NCBI RefSeq assembly: GCF_042680805.1
Contig: NZ_JBHUEM010000001.1
Coordinates: 1 to 64,000, forward strand
Direction of reading: 5' to 3'
Length of the DNA stretch: 64,000 nt
Origin: Bacillus_CJ salitolerans
Lineage (GTDB): Bacteria; Bacillota; Bacilli; Bacillales; SA4
How positions within the stretch are numbered: the stretch's first letter is position 1; each line of letters begins with the position of its first letter. The position numbers and the translations under genes are program-made. Under the pieces are notes generated by a model. The model was not told where the DNA came from. It saw only the letters and a list, made by a program, of their open reading frames with translations, and did no database searches. Of the stretch, positions 9,399-17,977 are shown one piece after another.

Positions 9399-9512
9399 TA
9401 GAAGTAATAGTAATAGGGCCTGTGGATTTGTGGATAACCTGAAATTATGAAAGGAAACACAGCCTATCCACATGTGGACAGACTGTGTGTAAGTATGTTC
9501 AAGTTATTCACA
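9399..9512. other. oriC, incC-like half: DnaA-trios and DnaA boxes
   Basis: DnaA boxes between dnaA and dnaN: TGTGGATTT (9421-9429), perfect TGTGGATAA (9429-9437), CTATCCACA (9464-9472), TGTGGACAG (9473-9481) and TTATTCACA (9504-9512). Left of them come a GC-rich spacer GGCC (9417-9420) and a run of trinucleotides which, read 3'->5' from 9416 to 9399, are GAT AAT GAT AAT GAA GAT. This matches the DnaA-trio element that guides DnaA onto single strands at the B. subtilis origin. An AT-rich stretch (9370-9398) follows as the likely unwinding zone. Confidence 0.85.
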
Positions 9513-9530
9513 TTATTAAGATATGAATCT

Positions 9531-10880
9531 TTAATTCTTTAAAAGTCCTTGGATATCTTTTATTTGCTTTTGAAGCGTATCATCGGTTTGGAGAAGCTTT
9601 GAGATTTTTTCATGAGCATGAATAACAGTCGTATGGTCTCTACCTCCAAATTCCTCTCCGATCTTTGGTAATGAGAAATCTGTAAGTTCCCTTGATAAAT
9701 ACATGGCTACCTGCCTAGGAAAAGCAACAGATTTTGTTCGCTTTTTCGCTTTAAAGTCATCCAATTTAATGCTGTATTGCTGCCCGACAATTCGCTGAAT
9801 ATCTTGGATGGTAATAACCTTAGGCTTCGAACTTGGAATGATATCCTTCAGGGCCTCCGCTGCCAGATCAGCATTAATATCTTTATTAATGAGAGAAGAG
9901 TAGGCAACCACACGGATCAGTGCGCCCTCAAGCTCACGGATATTTGAGTCAATTTGATTGGCGATATATAGCATGACTTCATTTGGAATATCCAAGCCCT
10001 CAGCTTTTGCCTTCTTTCGCAAAATGGCAATACGTGTTTCTAAATCAGGTGGAGTAATATCAGTTATCAATCCCCATTCAAACCTAGAACGAAGACGATC
10101 CTCTAAGGTTGGAATTTCTTTTGGTGGTCGATCACTCGATATAACAATTTGCTTGCTTTCTTCATGTAACGTATTGAAAGTATGGAAAAATTCCTCTTGT
10201 GTTTGTTCTTTTCCCGCTAAAAATTGAATATCGTCTATAAGTAGGACATCAACATTCCGATATTTATTCCTAAAATCAACCGCTTTATTATCACGAATTG
10301 AATTAATAAATTCATTCGTAAACTTTTCAGAGGATAAATAAACGACTTTTGCAGACGGATTGTGATCAATCACATAATGACCAATGGCATGCATTAAGTG
10401 GGTTTTTCCTAGTCCTACACCTCCATATATAAATAAAGGATTGTAGGCTTTAGCTGGTGCTTCAGCAACAGCTAATGAGGCTGCATGAGCAAATCGGTTA
10501 CCAGATCCAATAACAAATGTATCAAATGTGTATTTTGGATTTAGCATGCTTTGAGGCAATTCAAGTGGTTCATCATCAACTTTTGAAACACGCTTTTTCG
10601 GCAGTTCTACATCAAAGTCTTCTTCTAACTGATTTTGAGGAATAATAAATTTAATTTCTAGCTCTGCTCCTGTAATGTCATAAATCGTATCACCAATAAT
10701 AGAAGAGTATCTGGATTCTAACCAATCTCTTGCAAACTCATTTGGAGCAGTAATGATCAGGGTATTGCTTTGAAGAGCATGTGCTTTTGTTGATTTTAAC
10801 CATGTTTCAAAACTAGGCTTGCTTAATTTTTTTTCTATCTCTTTTAAGGCTTTATTCCATAAATCTGAGATATTCTCCAA
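9531..10880 (-). CDS. dnaA: chromosomal replication initiator DnaA
   Basis: DnaA (449 residues) binds DnaA boxes and opens oriC. Domain I at the N-terminus (ENISDLWNKALKEIEKKLSKP) binds partner proteins. The AAA+ domain has Walker A GGVGLGKTH and Walker B LLIDDIQF. Domain IV ends with the box-binding signature GGRDHTTVIHAHEKI. The start is TTG at 10880, preceded by a run of seven G (AGGGGGGG), giving MENISDLWN as in B. subtilis. DnaA boxes lie on both sides of the gene, so autoregulation is likely. It heads the dnaA-dnaN block. Confidence 0.98.
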   Translation of the reverse strand: MENISDLWNKALKEIEKKLSKPSFETWLKSTKAHALQSNTLIITAPNEFARDWLESRYSSIIGDTIYDITGAELEIKFIIPQNQLEEDFDVELPKKRVSKVDDEPLELPQSMLNPKYTFDTFVIGSGNRFAHAASLAVAEAPAKAYNPLFIYGGVGLGKTHLMHAIGHYVIDHNPSAKVVYLSSEKFTNEFINSIRDNKAVDFRNKYRNVDVLLIDDIQFLAGKEQTQEEFFHTFNTLHEESKQIVISSDRPPKEIPTLEDRLRSRFEWGLITDITPPDLETRIAILRKKAKAEGLDIPNEVMLYIANQIDSNIRELEGALIRVVAYSSLINKDINADLAAEALKDIIPSSKPKVITIQDIQRIVGQQYSIKLDDFKAKKRTKSVAFPRQVAMYLSRELTDFSLPKIGEEFGGRDHTTVIHAHEKISKLLQTDDTLQKQIKDIQGLLKN

Positions 10881-10907
10881 TCTGTTTCCCCCCCTTGCTC
10901 CGAGATA

Positions 10908-10924
10908 TGTACAAGTTTTGTACA
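10908..10924. promoter_or_regulatory. 17-bp palindrome in the dnaA leader
   Basis: TGTACAA-GTT-TTGTACA is a perfect 7-3-7 inverted repeat 28 bp upstream of the dnaA start codon, just before its ribosome-binding site. It is not a DnaA box. It could be an operator for a dimeric repressor or a small mRNA hairpin; the protein is unknown. Confidence 0.45.
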
Positions 10925-11020
10925 ACCGTTTGTATATAAAAGAATAAACATACATTTCCACAAATAATGTTAATAAATATAATATAGTAGAAAAATGGTT
11001 TTTCGACAGTATTCACGGTT

Positions 11021-11282
11021 TGTGGACAACTTTTTTCACAGGTACTGAACAAAGTATCCACAAGCTATCCACAATCTGTGGATAAAGTAAAACGTGAAAT
11101 AAATTATTCAGAGTGAAAACACAATAATAATAACAAATAAAAAGTATATATGCAATGGTTTTTAATAAGTTATCCACAAGTACAACAACTTGTGGATTTA
11201 TTTTTTCCACAACACAAGATACTGTGTAAAAGTTGTCGATAAATGATGAAAAAGGTAAAATTTGATTAGAAAACTATCCACA
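11021..11282. other. oriC, incAB-like half: DnaA-box cluster
   Basis: Between dnaA and rpmH lie at least seven DnaA boxes or near-boxes: TGTGGACAA (11021), GTATCCACA (11054), CTATCCACA (11065), perfect TGTGGATAA (11077), perfect TTATCCACA (11170), TGTGGATTT (11191) and CTATCCACA (11274). The surrounding sequence is AT-rich, with no credible ORF. Together with the cluster at 9421-9512 this forms a bipartite origin with dnaA in the middle, as in B. subtilis. Confidence 0.9.
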
Positions 11283-11343
11283 AGCTGGAATTATCGAGGT
11301 CTTTTACATCTTATAGGGAAATTTTAGGTTTTTTCAATTCGAG

Positions 11344-11373
11344 TTGACATTTTAAGGGGTCGTTCTCTATAAT
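11344..11373 (+). promoter_or_regulatory. promoter of rpmH-rnpA
   Basis: Consensus sigma-A hexamers TTGACA (11344-11349) and TATAAT (11368-11373), 18-bp spacer. It directs transcription rightwards, away from oriC, with a leader of roughly 220 bases before rpmH. Confidence 0.85.
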
Positions 11374-11600
11374 TATTAAGACTGTCTTTTTGATATTTAA
11401 ACAAAAGGATTTCAAACAAATGGACACACATAGAAATGTTGTTCATAAGAGCAATTCCTTGATTGCTTTCAAAATAAGGCTGTAACAATTGATCGATGGT
11501 CTTTTTCATAGAGGGAATTGCCTTACCTAGTATCGAAATGTAACCTTGATTATATCGGGTTGCACGGTTTAAAGATTTTTCCCAGGAGGTGTCATAAATA

Positions 11601-11735
11601 ATGAAACGTACGTATCAACCAAATAAGCGTAAGCGTAGTAAAGTTCATGGATTCCGTAGCCGTATGAGTTCTGCTAATGGTAGAAAAGTTCTTGCTCGTC
11701 GTCGTCTAAGAGGAAGAAAAGTATTATCAGCTTAA
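11601..11735 (+). CDS. rpmH: 50S ribosomal protein L34
   Basis: A 44-residue, very basic protein beginning MKRTYQPNKRKRSK and ending GRKVLSA, the full L34 length. It binds 23S rRNA in the large subunit. The ATG at 11601 follows AGGAGG (11584-11589). It is the first gene rightwards of oriC and is followed at once by a strong hairpin terminator, which should lower read-through into rnpA relative to L34. Confidence 0.97.
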   Translation: MKRTYQPNKRKRSKVHGFRSRMSSANGRKVLARRRLRGRKVLSA

Positions 11736-11763
11736 GACCACTGTCTGAACAGTGGTCTTTTTT
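11735..11763 (+). terminator. rpmH terminator
   Basis: A 10-bp stem AGACCACTGT/ACAGTGGTCT (11735-11744 with 11749-11758) with loop CTGA and a T run. It begins on the last base of the rpmH stop codon. It may be partial, since rnpA is normally co-transcribed. Confidence 0.85.
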
Positions 11764-11849
11764 CGGCTAATGAAATATTTTTTTATAGAAAGATGTACCC
11801 TTATTTTTATGAAATCAATTGCTGGCCACTTATTTGTCGGTATCTATCT

Positions 11850-11887
11850 GTTCTACTGATAAATCAACGATTATTTATCAGTAGAAC
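11850..11887 (+). other. 15-bp perfect hairpin upstream of rnpA
   Basis: GTTCTACTGATAAAT (11850-11864) pairs perfectly with ATTTATCAGTAGAAC (11873-11887) across an 8-base loop. No T run follows on either strand, so it does not look like an intrinsic terminator. It lies in the rpmH-rnpA spacer, 80 bp before rnpA, and could be an RNase processing site or mRNA stabiliser. Confidence 0.5.
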
Positions 11888-11966
11888 GAGTATAAAAAAG
11901 GTTATTTTGAGGTACGATGGGCAAAAGTAGAGTATAAACACAACCGCCTTAAATGGAGTGTTTCAG

Positions 11967-12329
11967 ATGAAGAAAGAATATCGGATAAAAAAAAATGATG
12001 AATTTCAAAATGTGTTTCAAAAAGGGACTTCGTTTGCAAATCGGCAATTTGTTGTTTATTCGTTAGAAAAGCCTGGACAAGTGCATTTTCGTATCGGATT
12101 ATCTGTAGGGAAAAAGATAGGAAATGCAGTAACAAGAAACAGAGTAAAACGTTTAATACGACAAATAATATTCGAATTGCAGGAGCGCCTTCCTCAAACG
12201 AAAGACTTCATAATCATAGCTAGAAAACCGACAGCTGAGATGGAATATCACGAAATAAAGTCTTCATTGGAGCATGTTTTGAAGGTCGGGAAAGTACTAA
12301 AGTCTCCTAAAGTGATGAAAAAAAATTAG
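11967..12329 (+). CDS. rnpA: ribonuclease P protein component
   Basis: RnpA (120 residues) is the protein subunit of RNase P, which removes tRNA 5' leaders together with the RNA subunit. The RNR motif appears as RNRVKRLIRQ, followed by DFIIIARKP, both family hallmarks; the protein is strongly basic. The ATG at 11967, giving MKKEYRIKKNDEF, is preferred over the GTG at 11958 because GGAG lies 8 bases before it. It is followed by spoIIIJ in the same direction, as in B. subtilis. Confidence 0.95.
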   Translation: MKKEYRIKKNDEFQNVFQKGTSFANRQFVVYSLEKPGQVHFRIGLSVGKKIGNAVTRNRVKRLIRQIIFELQERLPQTKDFIIIARKPTAEMEYHEIKSSLEHVLKVGKVLKSPKVMKKN

Positions 12330-12514
12330 AAATTCGACAATATTTTATGATCTTGCTGATTTTGTCATGTTTTTCATTCGAGAGATAAAAGAAATTTTAA
12401 TAGAAAAGTGATACAATATGTGTTGGTATTGTATTTTAAAATACATAGAGTAGAGAAATTGTTTATTTTTATAAAAATAAGCGATTTTGCAGATTAAAGG
12501 AGGATAAGGCAATA

Positions 12515-13291
12515 GTGAAAAAGCGGTTATTATTACTCATAGCCTTACTAGGTATCATGACTTTGCTAACGGGGTGTATGGAAGTTGACCAGCCTATTAC
12601 TTCTGAAAGTGAAGGAATATGGAATCAATATTTTGTATATCCGTTATCATGGCTTATTATTTATTTTGCTGAATTAATGGGAGAAAGCTATGGATTATCT
12701 ATTGTTATTGTAACTCTATTAATTCGCTTTGTATTACTACCATTAATGATTAAACAAACAAAGAGTTCAAAAGCAATGCAAGCACTTCAACCTGAAATGC
12801 AGAAGTTACGTGAGAAATATAGTTCAAAAGATCAAAAAACACAACAACAGCTTCAAAAAGAAACAATGGAATTATTCCAAAAGCACGGTGTAAATCCATT
12901 AGCTGGATGTTTTCCAATCCTTATTCAAATGCCTATTTTAATTGGTTTTTATCATGCAATTATGAGAACTACTGAAATTTCGACGCATTCTTTCTTATGG
13001 TTTGATTTAGGTGAAAAGGATCCTTACTATATCTTACCGATAGTTGCAGGTATCACAACGTTCATTCAACAAAAAATTATGATGGCAAGTGGAGCAGCGA
13101 TGCAAAATCCACAAATGGCGATGATGCTATGGCTAATGCCAATCATGATTGTTATCTTTGCAATTAACTTTCCAGCAGCTTTATCTTTATATTGGGTAGT
13201 TGGAAACATCTTTATGATTGTACAAACTCTTGTCATCAAAGGCCCAGATATTAAGGATACTGCAGGTAACACAGGAGGAGCAAAAAAGTGA
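12515..13291 (+). CDS. spoIIIJ: membrane protein insertase YidC1 / SpoIIIJ
   Basis: A 258-residue Oxa1/YidC-family insertase that helps membrane proteins fold and insert; in B. subtilis SpoIIIJ is also needed for sigma-G activation in the forespore. It starts with a lipoprotein signal MKKRLLLLIALLGIMTLLTGC, with lipobox Cys21. Then come the membrane segments of the YidC core with the cytoplasmic amphipathic region (MIKQTKSSKAMQALQPEMQK) and a conserved Arg (LLIRFVLLPL) in the first core segment. The GTG start at 12515 is preceded by AAAGGAGGATAAGG. It overlaps jag by 4 bases. Confidence 0.95.
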   Translation: MKKRLLLLIALLGIMTLLTGCMEVDQPITSESEGIWNQYFVYPLSWLIIYFAELMGESYGLSIVIVTLLIRFVLLPLMIKQTKSSKAMQALQPEMQKLREKYSSKDQKTQQQLQKETMELFQKHGVNPLAGCFPILIQMPILIGFYHAIMRTTEISTHSFLWFDLGEKDPYYILPIVAGITTFIQQKIMMASGAAMQNPQMAMMLWLMPIMIVIFAINFPAALSLYWVVGNIFMIVQTLVIKGPDIKDTAGNTGGAKK

Positions 13292-13935
13292 GAGAAGTAA
13301 CTGCTACAGGTCAAAGTGTTAATGACGCAGTAGAATCAGCTCTAACTCAGTTACATGCAACAAGAGATCAAGTTGAAATTGAAATTCTAGATGAAGGTAA
13401 AAAAGGTCTGTTTGGACTATTCGGGAACCGTTCTTCAGTCGTTAAAGTAAGCTTAGTGGACAATCCTATTGAAGAAACGAGAAATTTTCTTCTAAATGTT
13501 GCAACTAAAATGGGGATTGTTATTGAGATTACCGTAACAGAACGGGACCGGGAAGTAGAATATCAGCTTTCAGGAAAAGACATTGCTTTATTAATAGGTA
13601 AACGAGGACAAACTTTAAACTCACTTCAATACCTGGCTCAATTAGTGTTTAATCGCCATACGAAGCAATTTAGAACCATTATTGTAGATGCTGAAAACTA
13701 CAGATCTAGAAGGAAAGATACATTAGAGCAGCTAGCCATTAAGCTTGCAGATAAAGCGATTAAAACAAGAAAAGATGTAGCGCTAGAGCCAATGCCATCA
13801 TATGAAAGGAAGATCATTCATACGGTATTGGTTAAAAATCGAAATGTAAAGACATTTTCAGCAGGAGAAGAACCATTTAGACATCTAGTTATTTCACCCT
13901 TAAAAAAAGAACAAGTAGCTAACGCTAGAGTTTAA
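13288..13935 (+). CDS. khpB: RNA-binding protein KhpB / Jag
   Basis: A 215-residue three-domain protein: a Jag-N domain (about 1-50, VTATGQSVNDAVESAL and KKGLFGLFG), a KH domain with LLIGKRGQTLNSLQYL, and an R3H domain at the C-terminus (PMPSYERKIIHTVL). In Firmicutes KhpB pairs with KhpA to bind RNA and affects cell elongation. It starts at GTG 13288, overlapping the spoIIIJ stop, so the two are translationally coupled. Confidence 0.95.
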   Translation: MREVTATGQSVNDAVESALTQLHATRDQVEIEILDEGKKGLFGLFGNRSSVVKVSLVDNPIEETRNFLLNVATKMGIVIEITVTERDREVEYQLSGKDIALLIGKRGQTLNSLQYLAQLVFNRHTKQFRTIIVDAENYRSRRKDTLEQLAIKLADKAIKTRKDVALEPMPSYERKIIHTVLVKNRNVKTFSAGEEPFRHLVISPLKKEQVANARV

Positions 13936-13944
13936 TGAAATTTG

Positions 13945-13974
13945 AAAAGAGTAGCTTAGGCTGCTCTTTTTTTT
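13945..13974 (+). terminator. jag terminator
   Basis: AGAGTAGC/GCTGCTCT stem (one G-T pair) with a TTAG loop and a run of T, 10 bp after the jag stop. It ends the rnpA-spoIIIJ-jag unit. Confidence 0.85.
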
Positions 13975-13992
13975 ATAATTTAAGAAAGTATA

Positions 13993-14215
13993 GTTCTGGT
14001 ATTTAGTTTATATAATGTTACGGCTAAATCCAGCTCCAGCACCCAGCCAAGATGAAATGACGACGATCTTTGCCAATTCATCCTACTCGAGGGAACAAGA
14101 AAAATCACTTTTTCCTTGGTCAAATAACCTATCTTGAAAAAAGGAAAACCACCCTTTATTTCATGATAGGTTATTTGCTCTGTCTTAGGCTAAACGGGGC
14201 GCCCTGAGCCTTTTT
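13993..14215 (+). repeat. intergenic palindromic repeat, copy B (long form)
   Basis: Contains the family landmarks AATCCAGCTCCAGCACC, ACTCGAGGG and TTAGGCTAAACGGGGCG. The central stem is AAATAACCTATC/GATAGGTTATTT (12 bp). It has an extra arm (GATGAA/TTCATC) near 14049-14085 that only copies B and D carry. It occupies much of the 727-bp gap before mnmE. Confidence 0.8.
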
Positions 14216-14465
14216 CTTGCCTCTGTTCATAAAGGGGATCTTCCTTCCAAAAACCCTGGCTTTCCCTTCGGAAATTGGGACTAGAGAGGGGATATTTAGC
14301 ATTAGGGTGCAGCAGGGTATCAATAGAAAAAATTCACATACTTATTTTAGACGTACGTAGTTCATTATGATATAAAAGGTACTTTAAGTTTTCCGATATG
14401 TTGAATTAGGATTTTTTTATGATGATATCAAAAAATATTTAAAGTTGATGTGTTGGCATTTAGGT

Positions 14466-14524
14466 TGTGGATAAGTTAAAATAGAGCTACCAATACGTTC
14501 GGGAAAGTTATCCACTGTGGATAA
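14466..14524. promoter_or_regulatory. DnaA-box cluster upstream of mnmE
   Basis: Perfect DnaA boxes TGTGGATAA at 14466-14474 and 14516-14524, the latter forming a 17-bp palindrome with TTATCCAC (14508-14515). They lie 140-200 bp upstream of mnmE, about 3.2 kb from oriC. DnaA-box clusters outside oriC are known in B. subtilis, and I recall one in the jag-mnmE gap. Confidence 0.8.
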
Positions 14525-14662
14525 GATTTATTGCAGTTCATTTTGGAAATAATAATCAACAATATTGAAAACGAGGGACTTTTTACTAGTATTTTGATAT
14601 GATAATCTAATATTTTCCTTTTGGAAGAGGAAGTAAGCAATAAGAGGAAATGAGGTAATACC

Positions 14663-16039
14663 ATGGATTTTGATACAATTGCTGCCATATCGACTCCGAT
14701 GGGAGAAGGAGCAATCGCCATTGTGAGGGTAAGTGGACCAGAGAGCATTGGGATTGCTTCAAAGATTTTCAAGGGGAAGCCTTTACACGAAGTACCTTCC
14801 CATACTATTCACTATGGTCATATTATGGAGCCGGACACGAAGCAAGTAGTAGAGGAGGTCATGGTATCCGTATTAAAAGGACCTAAAACATTTACACGGG
14901 AAGATATTGTTGAAATTAATTGTCATGGTGGACTTGTATCTGTCAATAAAGTATTACAGCTGGTGCTTGAGAGTGGAGCTAGACTTGCAGAACCAGGCGA
15001 GTTTACAAAACGTGCCTTTCTTAATGGAAGAATTGACCTTTCCCAAGCCGAGGCTGTTATGGATTTAATTCGTGCAAAAACAGATCGAGCTATGAATGTA
15101 GCTATTCACCAAATGGAAGGCAGGCTTTCGACGTTAATAAAGCGCTTAAGACAAGAATTACTAGAAACACTTGCACATATTGAGGTTAATATTGATTATC
15201 CGGAATATGATGATGTGGAAGAAATGACACATTCTGTCTTAATCCAAAAAGCAACAAAGGTACAAGAAGAGATCAAACGCTTACTAGTTACATCACAGCA
15301 AGGGAAAATATTAAGAGAAGGCTTGTCGACTGTGATTATTGGAAGGCCAAATGTCGGAAAATCATCTCTTCTTAATAGCCTAGTTCAAGAGAATAAAGCA
15401 ATCGTTACCGATATACCTGGGACGACCCGAGATGTGATTGAAGAATATGTAAATGTAAGGGGAGTACCGTTAAGACTGTTAGATACTGCTGGAATAAGGG
15501 AAACTGAGGATATTGTAGAAAGAATCGGGGTAGAAAGATCGAGAAAGGTGTTAAAGGAAGCGGATTTAATCCTTCTTGTTTTAAATTATAATGATGAGCT
15601 ATCTGATGAGGATGAAAAACTTTTTCAAGCAGTAGAAGGAATGGATGTTATTGTAATCGTCAATAAGACTGACTTACCTTCAAAGATCAATATGAATCGT
15701 GTCAAAGAACTTGCCAAAAATCATCCACTTGTTACTACCTCTCTTTTAGAGGACGTAGGGGTAGACCAACTTGAGGAGGCAATTGCATCTTTATTCTTTG
15801 CTGGTTCTATTGAAGCACACGATATTACGTATGTATCCAATTCTCGTCACATTGCTTTATTGACTCAGGCTAATAAAGCAATAGGAGATTCTATTTCAGG
15901 AATACAGACTGGGATTCCAATTGATTTAGTTCAAATAGATTTAACGAGGGCCTGGGAATTACTAGGTGAGATCATCGGAGATGCCGTTCACGAAAGCTTA
16001 ATTGATCAGCTATTTTCACAATTTTGCTTAGGAAAATAG
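14663..16039 (+). CDS. mnmE: tRNA modification GTPase MnmE
   Basis: MnmE (458 residues) works with MnmG to put the (carboxymethyl)aminomethyl group on U34 of certain tRNAs. The N-terminal domain binds the folate-type one-carbon donor. The inserted G domain shows GRPNVGKSSLLN, DIPGTTRD, DTAGI and NKTDLP. The C-terminus is FCLGK, with the conserved Cys of the CIGK-type motif. The ATG at 14663 follows GAGGTAATACC. It lies 22 bp before mnmG. Confidence 0.97.
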   Translation: MDFDTIAAISTPMGEGAIAIVRVSGPESIGIASKIFKGKPLHEVPSHTIHYGHIMEPDTKQVVEEVMVSVLKGPKTFTREDIVEINCHGGLVSVNKVLQLVLESGARLAEPGEFTKRAFLNGRIDLSQAEAVMDLIRAKTDRAMNVAIHQMEGRLSTLIKRLRQELLETLAHIEVNIDYPEYDDVEEMTHSVLIQKATKVQEEIKRLLVTSQQGKILREGLSTVIIGRPNVGKSSLLNSLVQENKAIVTDIPGTTRDVIEEYVNVRGVPLRLLDTAGIRETEDIVERIGVERSRKVLKEADLILLVLNYNDELSDEDEKLFQAVEGMDVIVIVNKTDLPSKINMNRVKELAKNHPLVTTSLLEDVGVDQLEEAIASLFFAGSIEAHDITYVSNSRHIALLTQANKAIGDSISGIQTGIPIDLVQIDLTRAWELLGEIIGDAVHESLIDQLFSQFCLGK

Positions 16040-16061
16040 GTATATTTTAGGAGGTTCATAC

Positions 16062-17954
16062 ATGCAGCAATATGACGCTGGTAGTTTTGATGTCATTGTC
16101 GTAGGTGCGGGTCATGCAGGCTGTGAGGCAGGATTAGCTTCAGCAAGAATGGGCGCAAAAACGTTAATGATTACCATTAATTTAGATATGGTTGCCTTTA
16201 TGCCATGTAATCCATCGGTTGGAGGTCCAGCAAAGGGAATCGTTGTAAGAGAAATTGATGCACTTGGCGGGGAAATGGGTAGAAATATTGATAAAACCCA
16301 TATACAAATGAGAATGTTGAATACCGGTAAAGGCCCTGCTGTACGAGCATTAAGAGCTCAGGCTGATAAATTTTCATATCAGCACGAAATGAAGAAAACA
16401 ATCGAAAATCAAGAAAATTTAACTCTTTTACAAGGTATGGTAGAAGAATTAATCATTGAAGACGGTGTATGTAGAGGGGTCGTAACGAATACAGGGGCCA
16501 AATATCATTCAAAATCTGTTGTTATAACAACAGGAACATTTTTAAGAGGGAAAATTATCATTGGTGAGCTTCAATATTCTAGTGGGCCTAATAATCAACA
16601 ACCGTCGGTCAAGTTATCTGAACATTTAGAGGCGCTTGGCTTTGATTTGGTTCGATTTAAAACAGGAACGCCACCAAGAGTGAATAGTCATTCTATCGAT
16701 TATTCTAAAACAGAAATACAGCCTGGGGATGATGTACCACGGGCCTTCTCTTATGAAACGACTCAATTTATTACAGACCAAATCCCTTGTTGGCTAACGT
16801 ATACTAGTCTTGAGACGCACCAATTAATTGATCAAAATCTACATCGTTCACCGATGTACTCTGGGATGATACAGGGAACAGGTCCAAGATATTGTCCTTC
16901 GATAGAAGATAAAGTTGTTCGTTTTAACGACAAGCCAAGACATCAAATTTTTCTAGAGCCTGAAGGGCGTAATACACAGGAAGTTTATGTTCAAGGTCTT
17001 TCTACAAGTTTGCCTGAGGATATTCAACGCAAAATGCTTTCTACGATTCCAGGTCTTGAAAATGTACAAATGATGAGAGCGGGTTACGCAATTGAATATG
17101 ATGCCATTGTTCCTACACAGTTATGGCCGACACTAGAAACAAAAAAGGTTCCTTCGTTGTATACGGCTGGTCAAATAAACGGGACATCAGGATATGAAGA
17201 GGCAGCAGGTCAAGGATTAATGGCTGGAATTAATGCTGCTGCAAAAGCACTTGGAAACGAAGAAGTAATCTTAAGTCGCTCTGATGCTTATATTGGGGTA
17301 CTAATTGATGATCTTGTGACGAAAGGGACAAATGAACCGTATCGGTTATTAACCTCTCGTGCTGAATATCGTCTTTTACTTCGTCATGATAATGCGGATT
17401 TACGCCTTACTGATATCGGATACAAACTAGGGTTGATATCAGAAGATCGTTACCAGCGCTTTACAACTAAAAAAGCAGAGATTGAAAAGGAAAAAGAACG
17501 CTTGCAGGTATATATCATAAAGCCACATGCTCAGGTTCAAGAGGTGATTAAGTCTGCTGGCGGAAGTGAATTAAAAGATGGAATTCGTGCTGCGGATTTA
17601 TTAAAGCGTCCAGAAATGACGTATGAGCATATAAAATTATTAGCTCCAGCTGAAGAGGAAGTTAATGAGGTTGTAGCCGAACAAGTTGAAATTCAAATAA
17701 AGTATGAAGGATATATTGAAAAGTCTTTACAGCAAGTAGAACGTATGAAGAAAATGGATAATAAAAAAATACCAGAAGACATAGATTATGATGCCATTTC
17801 AAGTCTGGCAAATGAAGCTAGACAAAAGCTTAAGGAAGTTAGACCATTGTCAGTCGGTCAAGCATCTCGTGTATCCGGTGTAAACCCTGCTGATATTTCT
17901 ATCTTACTCATTTATTTAGAGCAGGGGAAAATCGCAAGAGTATCCAATCAATAA
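16062..17954 (+). CDS. mnmG: tRNA uridine-5-carboxymethylaminomethyl modification enzyme MnmG
   Basis: MnmG (GidA, 630 residues) is the FAD-dependent partner of MnmE in U34 modification. The N-terminal dinucleotide-binding motif is VVGAGHAGCEAGLASARMG. The conserved CNPSVGGPAKG and GTSGYEEAAGQGLMAGINAA blocks are present, and the C-terminal helical domain ends with the family pattern QASRVSGVNPADISILLIYLE. The ATG follows AGGAGGTTCATAC. It forms one transcription unit with mnmE and rsmG. Confidence 0.97.
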   Translation: MQQYDAGSFDVIVVGAGHAGCEAGLASARMGAKTLMITINLDMVAFMPCNPSVGGPAKGIVVREIDALGGEMGRNIDKTHIQMRMLNTGKGPAVRALRAQADKFSYQHEMKKTIENQENLTLLQGMVEELIIEDGVCRGVVTNTGAKYHSKSVVITTGTFLRGKIIIGELQYSSGPNNQQPSVKLSEHLEALGFDLVRFKTGTPPRVNSHSIDYSKTEIQPGDDVPRAFSYETTQFITDQIPCWLTYTSLETHQLIDQNLHRSPMYSGMIQGTGPRYCPSIEDKVVRFNDKPRHQIFLEPEGRNTQEVYVQGLSTSLPEDIQRKMLSTIPGLENVQMMRAGYAIEYDAIVPTQLWPTLETKKVPSLYTAGQINGTSGYEEAAGQGLMAGINAAAKALGNEEVILSRSDAYIGVLIDDLVTKGTNEPYRLLTSRAEYRLLLRHDNADLRLTDIGYKLGLISEDRYQRFTTKKAEIEKEKERLQVYIIKPHAQVQEVIKSAGGSELKDGIRAADLLKRPEMTYEHIKLLAPAEEEVNEVVAEQVEIQIKYEGYIEKSLQQVERMKKMDNKKIPEDIDYDAISSLANEARQKLKEVRPLSVGQASRVSGVNPADISILLIYLEQGKIARVSNQ

Positions 17955-17977
17955 TGTAAGCAAGAAAGGATATGAAC

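Noticed and set aside
11324..11509. 61-codon ORF on the minus strand between dnaA and rpmH.
   Set aside because: No ribosome-binding site, no recognisable family, and it overlaps the strong rpmH promoter.
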